DNA of 64,000 nt from Phytophthora hibernalis (Eukaryota > Oomycota > Peronosporomycetes > Peronosporales > Peronosporaceae), in NCBI GenBank assembly GCA_012656075.1, contig JAAKBF010000218.1, positions 372,001-436,000 on the forward strand, written 5' to 3'. Each line of letters begins with the position of its first letter. The first letter of the stretch is position 1. A program made the position numbers and the translations under genes. Positions 1-12,631 of the stretch are shown here, piece by piece. A model generated the notes under the pieces. The model made no database searches, was not told the origin of the DNA, and saw only the letters and a program-made list of their open reading frames with translations.

Positions 1-739
1 TCCAGTTTGTGACTGCGTGCCTGCAGCTGCCAGGATAACGTCGAGTACGTCGCCAACTCCAGCGTCACCAGAAATGGCGACTCCAAATTTGGCAGCGCCA
101 CCTCAAAATGGTGTATCTTAATACGAAAGAGTGACGGTGTTAAGGGGTGTCAAGTGGACGTCCCTTTACGACCTCCGACGTCAAGGGTGTCAAGGGTCGC
201 TAACACCAGACGTCGACAGCACTACTGAAGGCTGGGCGCACAAATGCGTCGCGGTATCATGACCGCCGACATAATAAACCAGTTTCAACAAATCTCCTCA
301 TGATGGGCCCCAACACGCGGATATTGTGACAGCTCCGGCTCCAACTCCACCTCCTCAAGTCTTTGCAACCTCACCTCCTGCATTTCCGGTCGCCACCCCA
401 GCGGCCAACCGCCCCCTGCCCAGTGTGCTTGGACCCCGTGCAAACGGCGCTGAGATGTTTGAAGTGCCACACTGTTTATTGCACATACTTATCTATACTG
501 CGCGACGATAGAGCCACGTACCTTGTGACGTGCGTCAATTCTGGCGAACTGCCTCATGGAGGACGCCACCACCGCCAATTCCTCCACTTGTGCCGCCTAC
601 GCGCTACCCGGGCCGCGCGAGACGACGCGTCAACCGATATGGCGCGCTCACCGCAAGCACAGACCTCGACTCGTCAAATCCAGTGACTTCGTGGAGCGAC
701 GACGTCGCATGCCTTACAGTCTTCTACCGCATCCACCTT
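1..739. other. Unassigned left edge with a cysteine-rich open frame
   Basis: No recognisable gene. The + frame open from about 363 to 686 carries a zinc-finger-like cluster (CPVCLD, then CLKC, then a YC pair and a later C-R-L-C-R stretch) followed by an arginine-rich tail. It has no convincing start codon and ends just before the R1 repeat block. It could be the end of a gene or transposon lying outside the window, or chance. I cannot assign it to a family. Confidence 0.25.
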
Positions 740-2545
740 GCAACTTATCGTTCGAGGTCTACATGTACGCGATGGCCTCTACATATCGTTCCTCTCTACT
801 TATCGTGTCTCACTCCCTATCCTCTCTAGCTACGGTCTCTACCCACCATCTCTTTATATCGTCTCTATTGACCTATTGTCTCTCTACGCAGTGTCTATTG
901 ACTTTCTATCTGACGTCCCTCTATATCTATCTTCCCCACCAAAATATCATGTCTATCTCATATTTATCGTGTATATCTATCGTGTCTACCTATCGTGTCT
1001 ACCTATCGTGTCTACATTTCTATCGACTACAACCACCTAACTTGTCTACATGTCGACCCTCATACCTATACCTGTCGTCTTTCTATAGCCTATCATCATA
1101 TCGCCCCCCGTACAATCGTGTCCCAAACAATCGTCTCTCATACTGTCGTCTCTCATACTATCTTGTCTCTATCGTCTCTCATACTATCCCGTCTCTCATC
1201 AATGGTTTCTCTCTTTCAATCGATCTATCTATCGTCCCTTTCTGCATATCTCTCATACTACCGTCTCTCATACTTCCTATCGACTTTGATACTATCGGCT
1301 CTCGTACATATACTATCGCCACACATCAACCTATCGCCTCGCCAAATTGTCTACATATCGTCTACATATCGTTTACCTATCGTCGCCTTTCGTCAATCTA
1401 CCGTCTACCTATCGCTACCGTTCAAATCATCTCTCATACTATCATCTCTCGTACTTCCTATCGTCTCTTAGCTATATATCGTCTAGAATCGTCTTTACAT
1501 ATCGTCTACCTGTCATATACGGACCGTAGCCGGCGCTACATGACGGCAGGTGTGGCTCGTGCACCTTTACAATTCGTCTATGTGCGATTTCATGTACACC
1601 ACACCAAAATAATGTAGCACACATCAATTTCCTATAGTTTAAGCCAATGAGAAGCCTGTGCTGTGCCAATAGAATATACAGTATGCCACAGTATAGCGTG
1701 TGAGTGCATAGTGTATAGTGTGTCTGTTTAAAGTGAATTAAGCGTATAGCGTCCATCTGCGTATAGTGTATTCAATACGTAGTGTATACCGCACAGTCCT
1801 AAAAATGGCGTATAGTCAATCACGGACAACCGTATTCTAGGTATAGTTTGGTACAAGTGTACCGCACACAACCGCATATAGTGTATAGTATACGGCGGTG
1901 TTGCATAAATAATATAATTGACCACCAACATGCCCCAACGACCGCGAGTACAGTAAATAGAGTAAATACGTTGCCAAAGCGCCGTAGAGAGCGCGTTGTA
2001 TGCGTAGTGTCGATAAATATAAATCACAGTCTCAGCTGTGTTCTTGCTTACCCATGCCAGACACCAGCATCGTCTAATATGGCCAGGCACCGATCTGGAA
2101 AGGTATTACAAAAGCACATGCTACTACGCCCGATTTGCAGTCCTCACGCCAGGTTTTGTTATGTTTTTGTAATTTGTGTAATCACAGGGGGTCGGTCTTG
2201 CGGTTATTGACCAATCGGTTTGTTTCGTGCTCCTACAGAAATATTTGCATTTCAGCCAATGGGAAGACCGGAAATCGTCGAGATCGTACTACCGATCGTA
2301 GTCAGTGTGACAGTGTTTATATTTGGCCAATGAGGCGGCCTTCGCTGCGCTCGGCTGTTTGGAAGGACGTTTTACAGCCAATGAGGGCCCGCCTTCGGCT
2401 ATTAACTACTGTTTTTTGCGAATCGGAGCCGCCTTCGCTTACGCTCGGCAGCCGCGACGCAACCAACATAGTGGACGGTTCCTCTACTACTTGTTCTAGA
2501 TGTAACTCTCTACCCTCCGCCTGTGGCCGGGGGGTCTATTCTATA
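740..2545 (+). repeat. Composite repeat R1, copy 1
   Basis: Three blocks recur, inverted, at 26.1-28.8 kb. They are an approximately 800-base degenerate array of TATCGTCT/CTCATAC-like units (740-1540), a short block around 1560-1640 containing a TACACCACA segment, and a GC-rich block with repeated CCAAT motifs (about 2220-2545). Similarity to copy 2 holds across the whole array, not only in unit composition, so the two copies share ancestry. Bases 1650-1900 hold a separate cluster of short GTATAGTGT-like units. Copy 1 lacks the zinc-finger ORF of copy 2. The element class is not recognised. Confidence 0.65.
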
Positions 2546-2824
2546 GAGATTATTTCAATTTAAACAAGTAGTTTTTTAAAATACTAAGTGAATACAAAAC
2601 CGGGTTACGAAGTGGTCCACAAATAAATAGTGTCAGAGTTACGAGCCAGTACTTAACTATACCGGATTCCGTCCCCGGTTTGGCAATATGCAATTTGAAG
2701 CCAAGACTTTGCGATCACAGTGGTCGCAATTGTCCCCACTTTGCTAATAGGAACCCCGAACCAATTTCATATGAGGTAAAACACAAAGAGCATAGATGAA
2801 AAAAACAGAAGCGGACCGTGTTAC

Positions 2825-3196
2825 TTAGTAGTATTCGTAGATACTGTCTTGATTGTTGCTCTCTTCGTCGCTACTTACGGCCGCTAGATCATCTAGAAAC
2901 TTGAAGATTGCCATATCTTCCGTGTGCATGTTCTTGGAGTTGAAGAAGATGAACATCAGCTTTTCCACATGGGCTTCGCTGAGGTGGTTCCGAACGCCCG
3001 AGAGAATGAACTTGTGCATCGATAAGGTATGATCAGCAGCTGCACTGGACGCAGCAGCTGTAAACTCAGTAATTGCGATCTTTTGAAGCAGTGGGTTCGG
3101 TGCATGGCGCTCCAATTCTCGCTTGTCTTGGACTAACTTCAAGTCCCGCGTCGGGTGTTGAAGCTTCGCCTGAAACTTGATCAGCTCCACTGACAC
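2825..3196 (-). pseudogene. hAT transposase C-terminal fragment
   Basis: A 123-codon open frame whose C-terminal half (residues about 65-100, with HLSEAHVEKLMFIFFNSKN) resembles the hAT dimerisation region, where an L-x-x-x-x-V-x-K-L-x-F-I pattern precedes a short acidic tail. The zinc-finger and DDE parts are absent on both sides, so this is a truncated relic. The acidic C-terminal tail (SSDEESNNQ) fits a natural protein end. Family assignment is from motif memory only. Confidence 0.5.
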
Positions 3197-4560
3197 AGCC
3201 TCCGCGTCCTCATCTGGCCCGTGCTACGCCGCGATGAATACGTATCTTCAGATAGATCAATGGGGGGTAGAGGGTGCGATGATATTGCGGATGGCGGGGG
3301 TGATTGTGCTTTGTAGACATTGACATATGGACGATGCTCCTAACCCTGCGGCATTCCTAAATCAACACAAGCTTGGTTGTCATGGAGCACTCACATCGTT
3401 TATTAACCTCACGCGCTCGTCTGTGACTTCCTGCCCGAGACCAGTTGTGTGTCCTGCTATTTTCGTGTTTATCGCATGCAAAGCTCACACGCCGAGTTGC
3501 TCTGGATGATCTGTCGTGATAGGACCTTATAATAACCAGTGTACTACCCACGTCCTCGAGGGACCGTTCTGGCAGCCTTTTGATCGCCTATGGGTGTACA
3601 AAATTGGGCATCGTGAACCTCAAGTGTTTTCTTCAAAACGATGTCGAAGTACCGCCTCAAGATTCACCGTCTTCATATTCACCCCACCACGACGGGAATA
3701 GAAAAGCTGTTACCCACTCGTCCAATACACTCACAGACAGGGGTTGGTAGTAACTCGCGGCACTAGTAAAACATAGTACTACTACTTTTACTGCAGTAAC
3801 CAGTAGTTTGCCGGATTCTGATTCTACAACTACTGTAGTAACTAGTAACTCATTCCATGGACCAATCGTACTGGCGAGTTACTGGCGGGACACAGAAGCG
3901 GAGCTGCATCCTCTATTTGGATGAACACCATGAGCAGTTAGCTGGATTTATCCTAGTGTAGACCGTCTGCTACTCACCACTTTCGTCGCACCAAGCCGAC
4001 GGTCCTTGCACGATAGAAGGCAGCGCCTGAATTTGCTGTACAGGGTCCTTCTGAGTACGGGGTCTTTAAGTTGATATACAAATGAATTACATATCAATGT
4101 ATTGAACTCATCCGCTCTCCTCAATTATAACACCCTTTTAAATCGATTCAGCAAACCGAGTGTATACTTATTTGGAATCAACGTTGTTCATGGATAATGG
4201 CACGCTCAACGTTCAACACGCTGATCCATTTGCTCTTCTGGTTTGAGCTCGTCGGGCCTCAAACGCGGGTTGTTTGCATCCTATCACTGTGCAATATTTC
4301 CTGCAAACCGAAAGACTTTGTTTCCAGCCCACAAACCGACGCCAACTCCAACATGAAGTGCGCCTTCTCCTACGGCATGAACCCCGAATTGATGAGCACG
4401 GGCCCGTACTCTGTCTGCATGCGTGCTGTCCACCATCTGTGACCCAACGACCTCGGTAACACCCGGAAATATCGATGTCTGGTGAGTTTTTTAATATAGA
4501 ATATACTAAATAAATTGAATTATTGGCTGCCCTTTGCAGCTTTTGTAGTGTCGCGTGCGT
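3197..4560. other. No gene seen; AGTAGT-rich stretch inside
   Basis: No coding region is supported. Bases 3757-3860 are rich in AGTAGT/ACTACT words and include a 17-base segment, GTAACCAGTAGTTTGCC (3796-3812), that recurs exactly at 5180-5196. Confidence 0.5.
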
Positions 4561-4566
4561 TGACGC

Positions 4567-5134
4567 TTGGGCCGACAAACTGGCAGCGGGTTCGGCGACG
4601 ACGACGCCTGCAACAAGGCGGTCATCTGTGGAGCACCGCCGATTACTTCGTCTATAAACTGCGTTTCAGTGGCGAACCTCCACAACCAAGCCGACAAAGT
4701 ACAGAATAAATGGTACCAGTGCACGATGCAGTGGGTGCGGGTTGCTGCTCAACAAGCGTCGGACAACAAACTCACTGAAGAAGACTTCACCCGACTGCTT
4801 CTCGTACGGCTCAACGACAGAGTGTGCTGGAGGGTTCAGGCTTTCTATAAGCACGTGGAAGTTTGCCGCTGGTATCGCGAGACTGGGTCTGCAATGTTCC
4901 CATCGATTGCGGCGCTTTCCCGCGTTTGGCTCAGCCGCGGCCCCTCGAATGCATTTTAAGAGCGTGTCTTTTCACGGGGTTCTTCGTCATGAACTCCCGT
5001 CGGACCCACCCGAACAATTTCGAGCGGAGATGCAGGTGCTCATGAAGTACAGTCGTCGCGAGATTCTTCAAATGGAGATGACGAATGAAAGAGCAGCGAT
5101 CTTCGAGTATGTGGACCACATTACAGTCGTTTAG
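4567..5134 (+). pseudogene. hAT transposase C-terminal relic
   Basis: Overlapping + frames read as pieces of one hAT transposase C-terminus: an N-x-W-Y-Q-C-T-M-Q-W helix region, then FPSIAALSRVWLSR, then a serine/arginine segment corresponding to the hAT P-S-x-x-x-E-R-x-F-S motif, and a final helical segment ending in EYVDHITVV. The frame shifts at least twice, for example near 4955. This is a decayed copy with no complete catalytic core. It lies between the two 17-base direct repeats at 3796 and 5180. Confidence 0.5.
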
Positions 5135-7490
5135 CTGGTCGACAGTTTTGTTTAGCCGGTCGACAGTTTTTAGTTGGTCGTAACCAGTAGTTTGCCAGTA
5201 CAATAGTACTATTACTACAGTAACCCAGAAGGTCTGAAAGGTTCTACTACTAGCAGTAGTTTACTTTGTTCTACTAGCGAACTACTGACAGTAGTTCAGA
5301 AGAATAGCCCATACTACCAAAGCCTGCTCACAGGTTCTTCATCATTGCTATTTCCGCCGAAACATACCTCTACCTGGTCAATCCACTCTGGAACGACAAA
5401 ATCCCCCCAGTTGCCGACGTCGCATTGGAGATTCCCGCCTCGACCCTGAGCAAAAGAGCGTGACCTTTACCGGATTTGATGGCACTACTGGTAGCACCAA
5501 ATCTTGGTTTCTGGAGTATAATTATCGAATGGGAAACCAGCGAATCAACCTCTACTGTCAATGAAGATATTTGCGTGGGTTTCATGCGAGCTCCAGTCAT
5601 TTAAAACTTGTTTGTTAAGCAAAACCGCTCAACTAAATGGTTGACTACATTGGCATACCGAGCAATCAGTGAAATCACGCGAGTCGAAACCACTCGCGAC
5701 GAGTTGTAGCTTTCGCAAACCAGTGTCTGAGTGAAGCCAATTGAAACACCCACCTTAATAAAGTACCATGTCGACCCAAGTGAACGTGGCCTGAAAGAGG
5801 TTGATCAATGCGATGCTTCAAGTGTTATATCCATTGATGAAAATTCACTTACGTCAGATATGATGCCGCGCTAATGAGCATTGCACCAAGGTCACCATAT
5901 ACAGCTGACCGGTTGCGTGCAATTGTTGCAGGCTTTGTTGTAGGCGAACAGAAGGTGCACGCTACGACCGGGCTAGTTGGTGTTGAATTGCCCGACTGAC
6001 ACGCGTCGTTCAATTTGGCGCGTTCATCACCCCGTCATGCATACTAATATATCACCTAGTTCATCGTAGCTAGAGTTATCCCCATACAGGGTTTAGTCAC
6101 GTCCCAACATAATATTGATAACTGTTCTTACTTCGATGAGGGACACTTTACTGAGTACGATCCCGACGCCAGTCGAAGATGACTTGTCAACACAATCGGG
6201 ATCATGAAGCACGTGGACACCTGCAAAATATAATATCTCCCGAGCCGATTCGAGAGGTAAGGTTGGACAACATGTCGAAAATAATTCAATCTGTTGTTGC
6301 GCACCTCGTGCAGAAAACTGAGGGATCGAGGGGCGTGGTGTGGATTGTGTACTGACTAAAATTGTTGTTGAGAGCCGACTTGGAGTACCCTCACACTAAA
6401 CCATACCAATCATGGCGTTGAAGACCTAGTGCTCAGGTTGAACAGATTTCGCCGAACAGTCTTTGCAGCCTGCCGCCTCTCCGCGACGATGGTTCGTTTG
6501 CCGCTGTTGCCACCATAAGACCGAAAGCTGGTGCCGAATAGTATAAACGAAACGTATGTGGTCTTAAGGATAGTGGCGCTGGTATTCTCGACGGGAAGAT
6601 GGCGGTTGACTGGGAGTTGACGGTGAAAACAAGCGTCGAGTTGGACAAACGAACGAAAGAAAGTGATGTAAACAAGAGTGCCCCTAAATGGTACCTGGTG
6701 CTAGATATGGTGTTAGTAGCTGCTTAGGGTTGATGTCACCTCCCAAAGCTAGGTCTATTAAAGACGTTTGATCGAAGAGGGAAATCGGTGTGTGAGGAGG
6801 TGAGGAATGATTTCGGGCGGAAATGAAGAAATCGGAAGTTGTATTATCATGTATGTATATTACTAATTGAGCAGCACGTACGTGATACTTTAGGAACGAT
6901 CGCCCTAAATTTTGTGTATACACAATTTTAGGCGCACGTCCTTTTAAGCTGGTTGAGTTGTGTACACACACTGTCAGACAATGACCATTTGCATCGTTTT
7001 TAAATTCAACCAGCGACTTATCTAGTCTTTGTCATGCTCTGTATTTATATACATGACGAAAATGATGCTAACATTAAACCCCTTACGCAGTACGCGTGGA
7101 CTGCGCATGCGCGAGCTGCAAAGCAGCAAACCTTATTCGACGTAAGGGTTACGCATCATTTTGGCGTAAAGATTGTTTGTTTGCGAAGGCCACGAGCTCC
7201 AGGCCATACGTGTATACTTAGTTGCACACGATCGCACATTTAACGCGACGAATGCCGGAGCTACCATACCAGCCGAGCACGAGGCAGACGCCACGAGCTG
7301 TCACTCGAAACAATCGACAATCACTTGTGTCGAGCTTTCGTAAGATAGTCTGTCGACAGATATAATAATGCGATGTCATTAGGCCTCGATAACAGAAGCC
7401 ACATAGCGGCTATTTGCCCGAATAGGGCTGATCTTTGGAAAATCGACCTTAATTGGTTGAGAACGTTATGGCGACAACGCTATCAGAAAT
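5135..7490. other. No gene seen; AT-rich intergenic DNA
   Basis: I find no supportable gene. The start (5139-5300) has two GGTCGACAGTTTT units and another AGTAGT-rich stretch. An imperfect palindrome centred near 6920 and an inverted AACCCCTTACG/CGTAAGGGTT pair around 7078-7153 are the only other structures noted. Confidence 0.5.
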
Positions 7491-7494
7491 ACAC

Positions 7495-7602
7495 CATTTC
7501 CAGTCCAACTTCACCAAGAACAAATCCAACTTCACCAAGTGCAGATTCAAATTCACCAAGCCCAACTCAAATGAACAAAGTGCAAGCTCAAATGCACTAA
7601 AG
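7495..7602 (+). repeat. Left terminal inverted repeat of Tc1/mariner element
   Basis: Pairs with 8968-9075 in reverse complement. It contains three internal direct repeats with a TTCACCAAG core. Confidence 0.8.
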
Positions 7603-7660
7603 CATAAACCTGTTAAATCATATTACCTAAAAATATGCAACTGTACTTGCTTGTTGCAGC

Positions 7661-8730
7661 TCAATGGCCTACAGGCATGCCCTCCATGTCCGTCACCTTG
7701 ACATGGAAGCGGAGCGTGTGCCGGTAGCAGGACGCACACATCTGTGAGGTAGCGACACGAGGGTACAGCGTTTCAGCTGCCTCTTTCAGGAATTGCTGGC
7801 GGTGCGCTTTCATTGTGGTACCAGGCGGAACAGCTATTATCTCCGCCCTGCGCTTGGTCATGAAGTCCTTCACCGCCGACTTAAACGCAGAAAACACGTT
7901 CTCGATCGGGTTTAACATGGGCGAGAATAGGGGACCCAAACGTAGCAACGTCGCGGCCTCCAAATCTGGCTCCTCGAACACAGACTATGCACGTGCGTGG
8001 CATGGCGCGTTGTCCAACACCATCACCAATTTGCTCACGACCCCGAACTTGCGCAGCACGTTGCGGATAAATTCGTTTGAGTGCTGGTACTTGTTGCTGC
8101 CGCTTCGTCTCGTAACGGATCACACCGCCCCTACCAATGCACGCAATGACTTGCATGCTCTGGCCACCACCTGCCAGCACCTTCTTGACTGCACAACTAC
8201 CGCGAACGCTGCGATCACGCGTGCTGGACGACCAGAGATTAAAGTTGGTCTAGTCCATGTAAATAACGGACTTTTCCATTGCATGCAGCTGTTGCAGGCG
8301 GACAAGGAACTCCCTGCGCTTGAGCTTGTTCACCTCCGTGTTCATCTACTGCGGCTCTTTGTGGAACTGCTTCATGATTATCCGGCTAGCGTCCAGGTGA
8401 TTCTTGATGACACGAAGATGGAGCATTCTTGCTCAAGGTGATCGACAAGCTGTCGGAGCGTGAGATCAGAATCGATAGACAGCTGTATCAGAAGGACAGC
8501 CACTCCTTCTGCTGGCATCTTCTGAGCCCGATTACCACCACGTGACGCGGTTTGCATAGCATCTGCGCAGATAGGGTAGCGCCGCAGTCATGATCGAGCT
8601 ATGTTGATGTTGACGTTGTTTGCTTCCGCGATGGCCTCCCAGTATCCAATGGATCGATCAGCTTCCAGAATACGGAGCTTGACTGCCAGGGTGTAGCGGT
8701 TGTAGTGCAACGAAGTTGATTGTTGCGAAG
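7661..8730 (-). pseudogene. Tc1/mariner (DDE_3) transposase, frameshifted
   Basis: Minus-strand fragments in order: an N-terminal helix-turn-helix region (about 8580-8720, with YNRYTLAVKLRILE and IAEANNVN); a block equivalent to the first catalytic Asp (about 8240-8270); a DNAPCHA-equivalent block around 7990-8030; and the C-terminal SPMLNPIENVFSAFKSAVK signature (about 7860-7930) typical of the family. The frame changes several times, so no single ORF spans it. It lies inside the inverted repeats of its own element. Expected size is about 350 residues. Confidence 0.7.
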
Positions 8731-8967
8731 TGAGTGCTAGTGGAGCGCACGCGGTCCGCGCTAGCCGCTCGTCGCTGGCGAGACTAAAGGGGAAAGTGAG
8801 AGGAATTGCTATTGGCGGAATCTTTCCAAGTGGCAGGGCATTGGTGGAATTGAAGACAATGATCTCACCGCAGCTGCGGAGGCGCGAAGCAGTGCTGTGT
8901 GCGCGGGAATCCTCGCGAATGAACAACCTAATATAAAGAATGTTTCTCAACTATTATGTTTACTAGG

Positions 8968-9075
8968 TTTAATGCTTTTGAGCTTGCACTTTGTTCATTT
9001 GAGTTGGGCTTGGTGAATTTGAATCTGCACATGGTGAAATTGGATTTGTGCTTGGTGAAATTGGACTGGAAAATG
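8968..9075 (-). repeat. Right terminal inverted repeat of Tc1/mariner element
   Basis: Reverse complement of 7495-7602 with a few mismatches. It ends at GGACTGGAAAATG. Confidence 0.8.
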
Positions 9076-11240
9076 CGTGCTTACCGTCAAGCTTTGGCTG
9101 CCAAATGCTCCACTGCTGCTGATACAGTAGTAACAGTAGTAGTGCACCACATAGCGAAGCACGCCAAATTGAAGGATTCGTATTATCTCACCTGAACGCA
9201 TCTATCGGATACTAAAATAAATGCATGCTGGTATTTGCGTATACCTGCATATCTTGTCGGTCAGCTACGTTGTCGGTCTCCGCGGCTTCAAGTACCCTAG
9301 TGAGGTCGCCTTCAACCCTCGAACAGCTCTTGGTGCACCCAATAGCCATGTTGGCCTGCTCCTTGATGCAGAAATTAGGCACCTCGTTGTTGACCACAAC
9401 TTGTGAATGATATTGTAGGGCTCCGCGTGAGACCCCAGCGTGTCGTGCAACACCACGAGCGTATACGTTACAGGTGCTGTGATTCCCCATCAGTCACTTG
9501 TATTGATACATACCGACGATGCCCGCGAGCTATTCGTGCTACTGTCCGATGGCGCGCTTTGTGACAGCGGAGCAGTTCTTGGTGGATTTGAGGAGCTCGC
9601 TGAGCATCCAGCACTCATGTCACAGCGCTTGTCTCGGAGCCTACCATTCACGTGCCGAAGAGATTTTGCAAATTCTCAGAGTCGATCTCACGGCGGATGA
9701 GCAGATTCGTGTACAGGACAACCTACTAGTCCCTTAAGCACTGTCGAGTCGAAAAAAACGATAGCGTATCTTTTAGTGTGTTCCGGAAGCTCGACCTTTA
9801 GATCCGTGTACGCGCGTATGATAACAGGACCCGGTGGGCTCCTCAATATTCGTGGGATGGAGAGTGGTGCTGCAGCCTTGCTTCGTGGCATTATGGACGA
9901 AGGGACTCTGGTTCCTTCTAGCTCTGCATTTTCTTTTTAGTCAATGATGTAGCGCAATCTGGGCGTCTGACGAACTGTCTTACGTTTTGACAATCTGTAG
10001 CCATTTGCATACTAAAATCAAGATATAGTCATTTTGCATTACAGTATTCCCCCTGTTACAAGCATCACTCACTTTCAGCCAATGAAATAATTTGTACAAT
10101 ACCGGTACTTGCGATACGATCATCCTTTTCATACGGCAGAACAAGGCAAGAAAATCGGTCGCCGATTGCACTTCCACTACAACAATTTATGACCAAGGTC
10201 CTGACGGTATGGTGAACAGGTATATATTGTTGGATTTCATTAGCGAACAATTAGACTAGTGTAAAAAGAGATATGACCAAATACGTCGAGATAAGTACAA
10301 GCCCTACCCCTCGTGCAGATTTGTGACGCTTATAACAGGGGAATACGATATTTGTAAAACGTAAGACACAACGTCTAACGGCACCTCTCAAAACGCAACT
10401 TTGTCTTACGAAAGAGCATGAAATATACTTGACTGGGCGGTTTCCAAATTGCTCAATAGTACAACAGCCGTGCTGTCATGCCAGCAACTCATATTTATAA
10501 TGACAGAAGGAAGATATTCGCAGGGTTAATGATTTTTTTAATTTAGACAGGAAATATTAAATGTGGCCAAGTTTATCGAATTTCTGACCAGAAATTCTAT
10601 ATTCTGAGCGTCATTGTTAGGTAGCATATAGACACGAGGTCTAATATGATCTCTATTAGCATGCGATTTTTCGTCGCTACGCGGCAGAAATGATAGATTC
10701 GAAAAGCTTGTCTTCACTCTGATGGTCTTGCTCGATTTACTTGTAACTACTCTCCAAAAACTAATTATATTAAAAAACTAGACTGTATATAGTATATTTG
10801 TAAAAAACAATTCTCCCACAAAGTTGCTGGTCAGGGTTGCTACGTGTATGCCCAGCAGCACCATCAATATTGTGAGATGACGAGTCCCCAGACATCCCCC
10901 ATCACCCCACACACCACCTTCTGCACCGTCATGAGCCTGACGCACGGCGTGCAGCCGTACATGCAATCAATTGTCTGTTAGGATGCAACAGTTGCTGCTA
11001 CTGACCGACCATCATGTAATAGGGGGTTCAGTTTTAGGAAAAATTAAAGAAATTACTCCCAAGGAATGACACAAGAAATGACACAAGGAATGACCGTTCA
11101 GTTTTATCCCTTGACGAGGGGGCGAAGATTCTAAAAATAGCCCCGAGCTCGCCAGATACCTCCCATTTCAAATACGATGCGTCAGCTTCAAGATACCGTG
11201 GGAGGATAGTACTGGGGAGGATAGTCCTGCACTTATCATT
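9076..11240. other. No supportable gene
   Basis: Short open frames exist on both strands at 9210-9890, including a 67-codon minus frame ending near 9688, but none shows a recognisable family or matches a neighbour. From 9900 to 11240 the DNA is AT-rich and apparently non-coding. It includes two nearby GTTCAGTTTTA words (11028, 11097) and short ATGACACAAG repeats (11067-11090). Confidence 0.45.
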
Positions 11241-11243
11241 AGC

Positions 11244-12230
11244 TTGGACGACGGTCTACTTTGTAGAGACAGAGACACCATGGAGGCAGTTTCAGACGGT
11301 AAACTGTTTGAAGACGTCGTGAATACTCATGAAACGCTGGCTTTCCTGCGCTATCTTACTGAAAGGCAAACATCCCTCGCTCCAGTGCCCATCAGAGGCT
11401 GCTATTCGACATTAACGACGCCGATTTTCATAAATTTGCGCGTGTTTGCAAGAGAACCTTCAAAACAATTCTCGATATGACTAGTGGCAACGTTGTTTTT
11501 CAACCAGAGTGTAAATGCGAAGAAAAAGCAGCGGGACATGTCTATCCAGCTTGCTGTAGCACTCGAATGGCACGGTGATTATGACAATGGAAATTTGATC
11601 GCACACTTCGTTCGAAATTAAGGCATTGGGGCTGGCACATTATCTATCTACACGTTCGCCGCGTACAGAAGGCGTTGTTGGATCATTATTCATGGTTTAT
11701 GGCTTGGCCGAGTCGTCACAAGCACGCAGTATCATCTTCTTTTCACAGGGAGCGGTTCGGACTAACTGACGGTGTCGTTGGATTCGTGGATGGTACCCAT
11801 GTGATAATTAACCAGAAGCCACGTATTGATGGTTCTCTGTACTACAACCGAAAATGCCAATACAGAAAAATTGTGTGCAATGAAGACAGTGATTATTTTC
11901 GCGTACACGGGGTAGCCTGGGTCGTGTGTTTTTGAAGGCACCAATTGTCCAGTACCCAGACCGGTAGGGAGTATCTGGTTGGCGACACGCGGTATGCTTT
12001 GAGCACAATACTTATCACGACATTCAAGATCCCAGCCGCTGCAGATGATGATAACATGACATTCAATGAATTAATCTCGGCTGCACGTGTGGTGAACAAA
12101 AATTGCATTGGGCTACTAAAACATCGATGGATGTCCTTAGAGACAATCCGTACGCAAATTAGGAAGAAAAAGACTGTCGGCACGTCAACAACCACGTGTT
12201 AGCAAGCGTTAAACTACACAACTTTGGTCT
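11244..12230 (+). pseudogene. PIF/Harbinger transposase (DDE_Tnp_4), decayed
   Basis: Frame-broken but clear. There is an N-terminal helical part (around 11530-11680: QLAVALEWHGDYDNGNL, then GIGAGTLSIYTF), a catalytic block GVVGFVDGTHVIINQKP (about 11770-11815) with the first Asp, a YLVGDTRYALS block holding the second Asp (about 11970-12000), and a third region ARVVNKNCIGLLKHRW (about 12090-12130). In that third region the usual V-E-x-A-F-G-x-L-K motif has N for E, a catalytic-position change. It faces the accessory ORF at 12632-13728, an arrangement seen in other PIF elements. I could not fix its terminal repeats. Confidence 0.75.
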
Positions 12231-12631
12231 GGTGTTGGGGGATCGATGGGACGACAAACTTCGTGATGACGATTCGGAATCCGGCAACGCTGGTGGCGTC
12301 GACGAGTCTCCTGGATACAGAACAGGATATGAGAAACGAGAACGCATCAAGAGCCCGATGCTTTGCTTTACTTAAACGGCGGGGAAGATATGGTCCACGA
12401 TCTCTTTCACCTCTGCTGATTCAGCTGCCAGTTTTCGTCGTTCTTCATCTCTTTCTCCTGCCGTCGAAACCGACGCTCGTCCTGGCATTCTTCGGGAGCC
12501 TTTTCTTTTCTATTATAAGTATCGTAAGCTCACGGGCTATAAATTGCATCGTCAAGAAAAACTGCTCATATTGAGTATTCAACTTGTTTTTGGTTCACTT
12601 TTCGCTCAGCTCTCACTTCAGTTTCAATTCC

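Larger units (their letters stand above)
7495..9075 (-). mobile_element. Tc1/mariner-type DNA transposon with long TIRs
   Basis: An element of about 1.58 kb bounded by imperfect inverted repeats of about 107 bases (7495-7602 and 8968-9075, only a few mismatches). Each arm contains three tandem units of about 18-20 bases around a TTCACCAAG core (CTTGGTGAA in the other arm), which look like repeated transposase binding sites. The interior encodes a degraded IS630/Tc1-like transposase on the minus strand. The target duplication could not be fixed with confidence. The closely matched arms suggest fairly recent activity. Confidence 0.8.

Noticed and set aside
556..1617. A 353-codon + strand ORF
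   Set aside because: It lies in the degenerate TATCGTCT array. The unit has few stop codons in this frame, the product is low-complexity Ser/Tyr/Leu, and other frames are open too.
6890..6935. Imperfect palindrome near TGTGTATACACA
   Set aside because: The arms differ in length and composition, and no second copy or bounded element was seen.
9212..9891. Candidate small genes on both strands
   Set aside because: No family motif, conflicting overlapping frames and no link to the neighbouring transposon.
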